This document shows positions 39,901 to 48,900 of a stretch of 64,000 bases of DNA, piece by piece. The stretch is from contig NZ_BAFX01000206.1 of assembly GCF_000308815.1 (NCBI RefSeq), positions 62,001 through 126,000 on the forward strand, written 5' to 3'. Position 1 is the stretch's first letter. Every line of letters starts with the position of its first letter. The DNA is from Nocardia concava NBRC 100430 (lineage in GTDB: Bacteria > Actinomycetota > Actinomycetes > Mycobacteriales > Mycobacteriaceae). Both the position numbers and the translations under genes were made by a program. A model generated the notes under the pieces. That model was not told where the DNA came from. It worked only from the letters and a program-made list of their open reading frames with translations, and did no database searches.

Positions 39901-42900
39901 TCGGTGAAGGTCAGGGTGATGCGCTCGCTGCCGGAGCCGGAAACCTTCGCGTGCACCCGGAGTGCGTTCGATCCGGTACCACGCAGCTCGACCTGTTCCC
40001 ATGAGAACGGCACGGCGACCGAACCGTTCGGCGCTGCGGGAATCAGCCCGCCCAGCAGGATCGTGTGTAGCACCGAATCCAGGAGGGCGGGGTGCATCCC
40101 GAACTCCCCGGCCTGGTCGCGCACCGAATCCGGCAGTGCGATCTCGGCGAACGCCTCTCCGGCACGCGCCCACAGCGACCGGACACCTCGGAAGGCGGGT
40201 CCGTATCGATAACCGCGTTCCTCCAGTGCCGCGTAACCGTCTTCGACGGCGATTGCCGTCGCGTCCGCGGGCGGCCAATCGCGCGAGTCATCGAGATTCG
40301 ACGGTGCGATCGCGTCGTCGGTGAGGGTCGCCGTGGCGTGGCGCACCCACTGCGATTCGCCTTCGGAGTCCTCGATGCGTGAATAGATCTGTGCCGTAAC
40401 ACCGTTCGAGTTGTCGGGTGCATCCGCCACCAGGCGCAGCTGGACCCCCGCATCCGCCGGTATCGGCAGTGGCGCCTCGATCACCAGCTCGGCCAGCCGC
40501 GGCCGCCCGGTGACCGCACCGGCATGGAGCGCGAGCTCCGCCAGGGCGGCGCCGGGCAGCAGCACCGTGCCCGCGACCGCGTGGTCCTCGAGCCAGGGCT
40601 GCGTGCTGCGCGACAGCCGGCCGGTGAACACCACCTGCTCCGAGCCCGGTACCCGCACGATCGCGCCGAGCAGCGGATGGCCCGCCTCTTCCAGCCCCGA
40701 ACGCCGGACATCGTTGGCCACGACCGGGCGGGCCCAATAGCGCTGACGCTGGAATGCGTAGGTGGGCAAGGCGACACGGGCAGCAGGCCGGTCATGACCC
40801 TGTGACCAGTCGACGGGAACACCGGCGGCATCCGCCCGCGCCAAGGCGGTGACGAACGCGGTCGGCTCGTCCATCGACCGGCGCGATGCCGCCACCGCAA
40901 TCGATTTCGGCTCGACCTCGGGGTGCTGCGCCAAACAGGCCGACGTCATGGCGGTGAGCACAGCATCCGGGCCGACCTCGATGAACTTCCGCACACCGCT
41001 TGCGATCAGGGTGTCCACGCCCGGCGCGAAGCGCACGCTGCCACGCACCTGAGCCACCCAGTACCTCGGGTCGAGGACGGCGTCGCCCGCCTCGGTGCCG
41101 GTGACGTTCGAGACGATCGGCAGCAGCGGCTGCCGGTAGCTCAATCCTTCCGCGACAGCGCGGAATTCGTCCAGCATCGGGTCCATGCGCGCCGAATGGA
41201 AGGCGTGGCTGACCCGCAGCCGACTGGTGCGGACACCGCGCTGCTCGAACAGCCGGTCGACCTCGGCGACGGCGTCCTCATCGCCCGAAAGCACCACCGC
41301 GGCAGGACCGTTGACCGCTGCCACCGAAAGGCGATCGGCGAAGGCTGCGACCACGGCTACCGCCTCCTCCTCGGAGACGGCCACGGCGAGCATGGCTCCG
41401 CCCTCGGGCAGTCCACCCATCAACCGTCCGCGTGCCGCCACCAGTGTGCACGCATCCGGCAGCGACCACACGCCCGCGACATACGCCGCGGCGAGCTCAC
41501 CGATGGAATGACCGGCGACCACGTCCGGGATGACGCCGAAGGACTCCAGCAGCCGGAACAGCGCCACCTCGAAGGCGAACAGCGCGGGCTGCGTGAATTC
41601 CGTTCGGTTCAGACCGCTTTCGGGGGCGTCGAACATCACCGCGCGCAGCGATCCGCCGAGACGGGCGTCGAATTCGGCGCAGACTTCGTCGAGGGCGCTC
41701 GCGAAGGCCGGGTAGTCGCGGTAGAGCCCGGCGCCCATGCCGTGGCGCTGCGCGCCCTGGCCGGTGAAGAGGAACGCCAACCGGCCCGGGGTTGCCGTAC
41801 CCGCGACCGCGGTCGTGGTGGCCTGCCCGTCGGCAAGGGCCGCCAATCCCGCGAGCAGTTCGTCACGGTCGCGGCCGACGACCCCGCCGCGCCACTCCAT
41901 TCGCGCCCGGGTGCCGACCAGGGCCGCGGCGACATCCCGCGCGGCGAGCGCCGGGCGTTCGATCATCCACTGCCGCAACCGATCCGCCTGCTCGCGCAAG
42001 GCCGCCTCGGATCGGCCCGAGATCATCAGAGCGGAGACATTCGGATTCACCGGGGTGACAGCGGGTTCGGCCGCTGCCACGGGCGGCTCCTCGAGGATGA
42101 CGTGCGCGTTGGTCCCGCTGATCCCGAAGGACGACACACCGGCGCGGCGCGGCCGGTCGCCGCCGGGCCACGGCTCGGCGTCGGTGAGCACCCGCACGGC
42201 TCCCGACGACCAATCCACGTGCGGCGACAGCTCTTCCGCGTGCAGGGTGCGCGGCAGCACCCGATGCTGCATGGCCTGCACCATCTTGATGATGCCGCCG
42301 ACACCCGCGGCCGCCTGCGCATGCCCGATATTGGATTTGAGCGAGCCGATCCGCAGGGGTTCCCGGTCGCCGCGTGCCTGCCCATAGGTGGCGATCAGCG
42401 CTTGCGCCTCGATCGGGTCGCCCAGAGTGGTTCCGGTGCCGTGCGCCTCGACGGCATCCACGTCCGCGGGTGTCAATCCGGCATTGGCCAGCGCCTCGGC
42501 GATCACCCGCTCCTGAGCCGGGCCGTTGGGCGCGGTCAGGCCATTGCTGGCACCGTCCTGATTGACCGCGCTGCCGCGGATGACGGCGAGGACGTTGTGG
42601 CCGAGTCGCTGTGCGTCCGAGAGTCGTTCGACGACCAGCACTGCCGCACCCTCCGACCAGGCCACGCCGTCGGCGGCCGCGGAGAACGATTTGCAGCGCC
42701 CGTCCGAGGCGAGACCGCGCTGCCGGGAGAAGTCGAGGAAGACCGCGGGCGTGGCCATGACCGTGGCCCCACCGACCAGGGCCAGGGAGCTCTCGCCCTG
42801 CCGCAATGCGCGGCAGGCCAGATGCAGCGCCACCAGCGAGGACGAGCAGGCGGTGTCCACCGTCAGCGCGGGGCCTTCCAGTCCCAGCGCGTAGCCGATT

Positions 42901-45900
42901 CGTCCCGAGACCACGCTGCCCAGCGATCCGGTGAGCGCGTAGCCCTCGACCTCCGGACCCGCATTGCGGGTCAACGATTCGTAGTCCTGGTACATGACAC
43001 CCGAATAGACGCCGGTGTCGCTGCCGCGCAGCGAGTTCGGGTCGATCCCGGCGTGCTCGAGGGCCTCCCAGGACACTTCGAGCAGCAACCGCTGCTGCGG
43101 ATCCATGGCGACCGCCTCGCGGGGACCGATTCCGAAGAAACCCGCGTCGAAATCGGCTGCACCGGCGATGAATCCGCCGCGACCCGAATACGTGGTGCCC
43201 GGATGGTCGGGGTCCGGGTTGATCAGCCGGTCCAGCTCCCAGCCGCGGTCAGCGGGGAAGTCGCTGGTGGCGTCCGTTCCCGTGAACACCAGATCCCATA
43301 GTGCGTCGGGGGATTCGACACCACCCGGGTAGCGGCAGGCCATACCCACGATCGCAATGGGCTCGTCGGTGCGTGTGGTGCTCGACGCCACCGGTCTGGC
43401 TGCCGGTGTCGCAGTCGGCGCGATTCTCGACTGGACCAGCTTCGCGACCGCCGCGGGCGTCGGATAATCGAAGACCAGCGTCGAGGGCAGGGACAGGCCG
43501 GTAGCCTTACCGAGCCGGTTCCGCAGCTCCACGCCGCCCAATGAATCGAGGCCCAGTTCGCGGAACGGCGTCTCGGCATCGATCGAGGCACCGGAATCAT
43601 GTCCGAGTACGGCGGCAACCTGGGCGAGCACTGTCTCGAGGGTCACCTCGGCACCGCGGTCAGAACCTGCCCGCGCCAGCCGCGCGGCCAACGTAGTGCC
43701 GGAAGAAGACGCCGTCCCGGCAGCCGCACCAACGGATTTCGCGACGTCGGCGAGGCGGCGTCCATACCCGCGCAGAACCGCCGGCAGCGCGCGCGGATCG
43801 GATTCGCGACGGAGTGCGGTGGCATCGAAACGAAGCGGGACCAAGCGTGCATCCCGGTGCGCGAGTGCGGCGCCGAACAGGTGCAAGCCCTCGGCGCGCC
43901 CGATCTGTCCGAGTCCCAGGCGATCCCACCGCGCTACGGCGACGTGGTCCAGGTCGCCGGTCATGCCGCCTGCCTCGCCCCACGGGCCCCATGCCAGGGA
44001 CGTCGCGGCCAGTCCGGCAGCGCGTCGCCGCTGGGCCAGCGCGTCCAGGAAACTGTTGGCGGCGGCATAGTTGCCCTGCCCGGCCGAACCGATCACTCCG
44101 GCGACCGAGGAGAACAGTACGAATGCGGCGAGGTCGATACCCTCGGTCGCCTCGTGCAGATTCCACGCGCCCGCGACCTTGGGCGCCAAGACCCGGTCGA
44201 CCTGGTCGGTCGTGAGCGAACCGATGGTGCCGTCGTCGAGGACACCCGCGGCGTGAATCACCGCACTCAGATCGGCGGTCCCCTCGGTATTGGTCAGACC
44301 TCTCACCAGCTGTCGTACCGATTGGCGGTCGGCGACGTCGCAGGCGATGATCCGGGCCTCGGCCCCCAGAGCCGCCAGTTCCTCGACCAAGTCCGCCGCA
44401 CCGGGACCGTCGGGGCCGCGGCGAGAGGTCAGCGCCAGGTCCCGGACGCCGTATTCGGTGACCAGATGCCGGGCGAAGAGCGCACCCAATCCGCCTGTGC
44501 CACCGGTGATCAGTACCGTTCCGGCTCCGAACGGGGTGGTGTCGGCGTCGGCGATAAGCGTCTCGGCGGGAACCAATCGCGGTACGAGCACCTCGGAACC
44601 GCGAATCGCGACCTGCGGTTCGCCCGTACGCATTACGGCGGTGAGCGCCTCGGCGTCGAGTGGTGCCGCCGGGTCCTCGTCGACGAGGACGAAGCGATCC
44701 GGATTCTCCGTCTGCGCGGTGCGCACCACACCCCACACCGCCGATGCGACGAGATCGGGGGTTTCGTCGGCGACGCCCACTCCGCCGGCGGTGATGATGA
44801 CCAGCCGTGCGTCTGTTTGTTCTTCGCGCAGCCACGAATTCAGCCGGGCGAGTGCGTCGTTCACGGCCTGTCGAGTCGCCGAATGAATATCGGCCGGTTC
44901 GCCGCTCGGGGCCTCCGGACGGTATGTCACCGCGGTCGGAATAGGTTCCTGGTCGCCGATGACTGCGCTGCCCGTGCGCTCCCATCGCACCTGATACAGA
45001 TCGGCCGTGTTCTCGGACAGGTCCTCGAAGAATCGCTGCACGTCATACGGGCGCATGACGACGGCATCCACCGAGAGGATCGGCCGACCGGCGGTGTCGA
45101 CGGCGGCGACTGCGATGGTTTCCGGCCCAGTCGCGACGGCGGCGACTCGAAGCGACGTCAGCCGCTTCGATCGGTCGGCTATGGGCTGGTGGAATCGCGC
45201 ACCGCCCCAGCGGAACAGCAACTTTCCGGAGCCGGGATCCTGGTCCAGTCCGCGCCAGAGCAATTCGGCGAGTCCGGCGTGCACCGTCATATCGACCAGC
45301 GTCGGATGCAAGCCGAAAGTGCCTGCGGTGCCGTCCAGTTCGGTGTGGAGGACGATCTCGGAGAATACCGCGTCCGCCTGTCGCCATACGGCTTGGACGC
45401 CGTTGAACGCCGGGCCGTATTCGAGCCCGGAGCCCTGCGTCATCAGGCTCGGAATACGCGTGGCGTCGAGTGCGTCCGCAGCGGCGGGCGGCCATGTCTG
45501 GCCGAGCAATCGCAATGCCGCCGAGTCGTCCGAATATTCTTGCGCGAGTGCACCGGTCGCGTTGAGTACCCACGGGTCATCCGCGGACTTCCGGAAGTAG
45601 AAGTCGAAGTTCCGACGTCCGGACTCGAGTGCCCGGACGGCGACCTGGAGCTCGATCTCATCGTCTTCGGCGGGCACGATCGGGACCTGCAAGGTGAGCT
45701 CGTCGAGCACACCGCAGTCGATCCGTTCGCCCGCGATGAGCAGGAATTCCACCAGGACGGCACTCGGAACTACCACTACGCCGTGTGCCGCATGGTCGGT
45801 GATCCACGGGTGTTCGCGCATGGACAGTCGACCGGTGACCAACCATTCATCCGTTCCCGCGATACCGACCACATCGGTCAGGATCGGGTGCCCCGACGCG

Positions 45901-48900
45901 CCGGACGCGGCAACGGGACTCGGACGCAGCCAGAACCGCTGATGCTGGAATGCGTAGGTCGGCAGTGGGATTCGTCGATCGGACGCGGGTAGCAGTGGCC
46001 GCCAGTCGACCGGTCCACCTGTGACATGGAGCTGCGCCAGCGCGGAGAGCAGCTGCGGCACCGGATCATTCGAGCGTCGCGAGGTGGCGATTACCGCGCT
46101 AGACGACTCGAGGGCGGGGTCGGTCGCCAGGTACCGGTTGGTCGCCGCGCTCAGAATCGCATCCGGTCCGACTTCGACGAATCGCCGCACCCCGCTCGCG
46201 AGCAGAGTGGCGATCGCGGGTGCGAAGCGGACGGCGTCCCGCACCTGCCGCACCCAGTAGTCGGCGGTGGCGATGGATTCGTCCGCGAAGTCCCCGGTGA
46301 CAGTGGAGACGATGGGCAACCGGGGCTGGTTGTAGGCGAGGCTCTCGGCGATCGTGCGGAATTCCGAAAGCATCGGATCCATTCGCGCCGAATGGAAAGC
46401 GTGGCTGACGCGCAGTCGGGTGGTCTGGATTCCCTCGGCGGCCAGATCCCGTTCGACGGCGTCGATCGCGTCGGAGTCGCCGGAAAGCACAGTCGCCGCC
46501 GGGCCATTGATCGCGGCGAGTGAGAGGCGGCCATCGGATCCGGCGATGATGGCGTTCGCGCGTGCCTCGTCGACGGCGATGGCGAGCATCGCCCCGCCCT
46601 CGGGAAGCTCGCCCATCAACCGGCCGCGAGCCGCCACGAGTGCGCAGGCGTCGGGCAGCGACAGCACCCCGGCCACATGGGCGGCCGACAGTTCGCCGAT
46701 GGAGTGGCCCGCGAGGACGTCCGGGGCCGTGCCGAACGACTCCAACAGCCGGAACAGCGCGACTTCGAAAGCGAAGAGCGCGGGTTGCGTCCATTCGGTG
46801 CGATCGAGCACGCCGGTCGCATCGGTGAACATCACCTCGCGCAGTGATTGTCCGAGAAGGGGATCGAGATGGGCGCACACCTCGTCCAGCGCGGTCGCGA
46901 AGGCTGGGAACGCGCTGCAGAGATCGGCACCCATGCCGACTCGCTGGGCACCCTGTCCGGTGAACAGGAACGCGGTCTGGCCCGCGACCGGGGTTCCGGT
47001 GACGATGTCGGTTCCGGTGCCCGCCTCGGCGAGGATGCGCAGCCGTTCGAGCAGCTCGTCCCGGTCGCGTCCGAACACCACCGCGCGCGAATCGAGCTGT
47101 GCCCGTGTTGAAGTCAGCGCACCGGCAACCTCGGCGATATCGAGCTGCGGACGGTCCGACAACCACGTCCGCAAGCGGGCGGCCTGTGCGCGCAGCGCCG
47201 CCTCGTTCTTACCCGAGACGACCAGCGGCACCTGGTTGCTCGGGAAGTCGGAGTCACTCTGTGGCGCAACCGATGTCGCCGCATCCACGGGCGCTTCCTC
47301 GAGGATCACATGTGCGTTCGTTCCGCTGATCCCGAACGACGACACACCCGCCCGCCGCGGCCGATCCCCGCGTTCCCATGCTTCGGCCTCGGTCAACAGC
47401 CGTACCGCACCCGCATTCCAATCCACCTGCGGGGACGGCGTTTCCGCATGCAGTGTGCGCGGCAGTCGTCCGTGCCGCATCGATTGGACGGTCTTGATCA
47501 CACCGGCGACACCTGCGGCAGCGACGGTATGTCCGATATTCGATTTGAGCGAGCCGATCCGCAGGGGCTCCCGGTCGCCGCGATCCTGTCCGTAGACGGC
47601 GATCAGCGCCTGCGCCTCGATCGGATCGCCCAGCCGCGTACCGGTGCCGTGCGCCTCGACGGCATCCACATCGGCCGCCGAGACTCCGGCGTCGGCGAGA
47701 GCCTGTTCGATCACGCGTTGCTGCGACGGGCCATTGGGCGCGGTGAGACCGTTGCTCGCGCCGTCCTGGTTGACCGCGCTACCACGCACCACCGCCAGCA
47801 CGTTGTGTCCGAGCCGGCGAGCATCGGAGAGTCGCTCCAGAACGAGCACGCCCGATCCCTCGGACCAGCCGACACCGTCGGCGGCGGCGGAGAAAGCCTT
47901 GCAGCGGCCATCTCGCGACAGCCCGCGCTGCCGGGAGAAATCGACATACAGGTCGGGAGTCGCGGCAATGGTCACGCCTCCGGCGATAGCCAAAGAGCTT
48001 TCGCCCCTTCGCAAGGCCTGGCACGCCGAGTGCAGCGCCACCAGCGAGGACGAGCACGCGGTGTCCACCGTCACCGCCGGGCCCTCCAACCCGAGGACGT
48101 AAGCGAGCCGCCCCGAGATGACGCTGTGCGAGGTGCCGGTCAGCCGGAAGCCCTCCAGCTCACCGGTGACGAGCCCGGAATACCCTGACGCACAGGCTCC
48201 CACGAAGACACCGGTGTCGCTGCCGCGCAGTGTGGTCGGGTCGATTCCGGCGTCTTCGAGGGCTTCCCACGCGGTTTCGAGGAACACCCGCTGCTGCGGG
48301 TCCATCGCCAGCGCCTCACGCGGGCTGATCCCGAAGAAGGCAGGATCGAAATCCCCTGCACCGGTGAGGAATCCACCTCGGCGCGTGTAAACGGTCCCCG
48401 CCTTGTCGGCGTCCGGATCGTAGAGGCGATCGAGATCCCACCCGCGATCGGCGGGGAAATCACCGATCGCGTCGCGCTCCGCCGCGACCAGATCCCACAG
48501 CTCCTCGGCGGAGGAGACACCGCCCGGGAACCGCGCGCCCATGCCGACGATCGCGATCGGCTCGTCCGTCGAGGTCCGCCGGGTGACCCGGGCACGCTTG
48601 TCGCCGGCCCCGGTGGCGGGTGAACTCAGCAGGTCGGCCACCGAAGTGGCGGTGGGGTAGTCGAATATGAGCGAGGCGGGCAACTCCACACCTGTCGCTC
48701 GGGTCAGGCGTTTCTGAAGTTCCACGCCACTGAGCGAGTCGAAGCCGAGATCGGTGAACGGCAGGTCACCGCGAATCGAGTCGGCCGATTCGTATCCGAG
48801 GACCGCGGCGGCCTGCTCGCGGACCACGGTGAGCGCCGCGGCGCGGTGCTGAAATTCGGACTTCTGGGTGGGCGCTACCGACGGCGACCCGACGGGGTCG

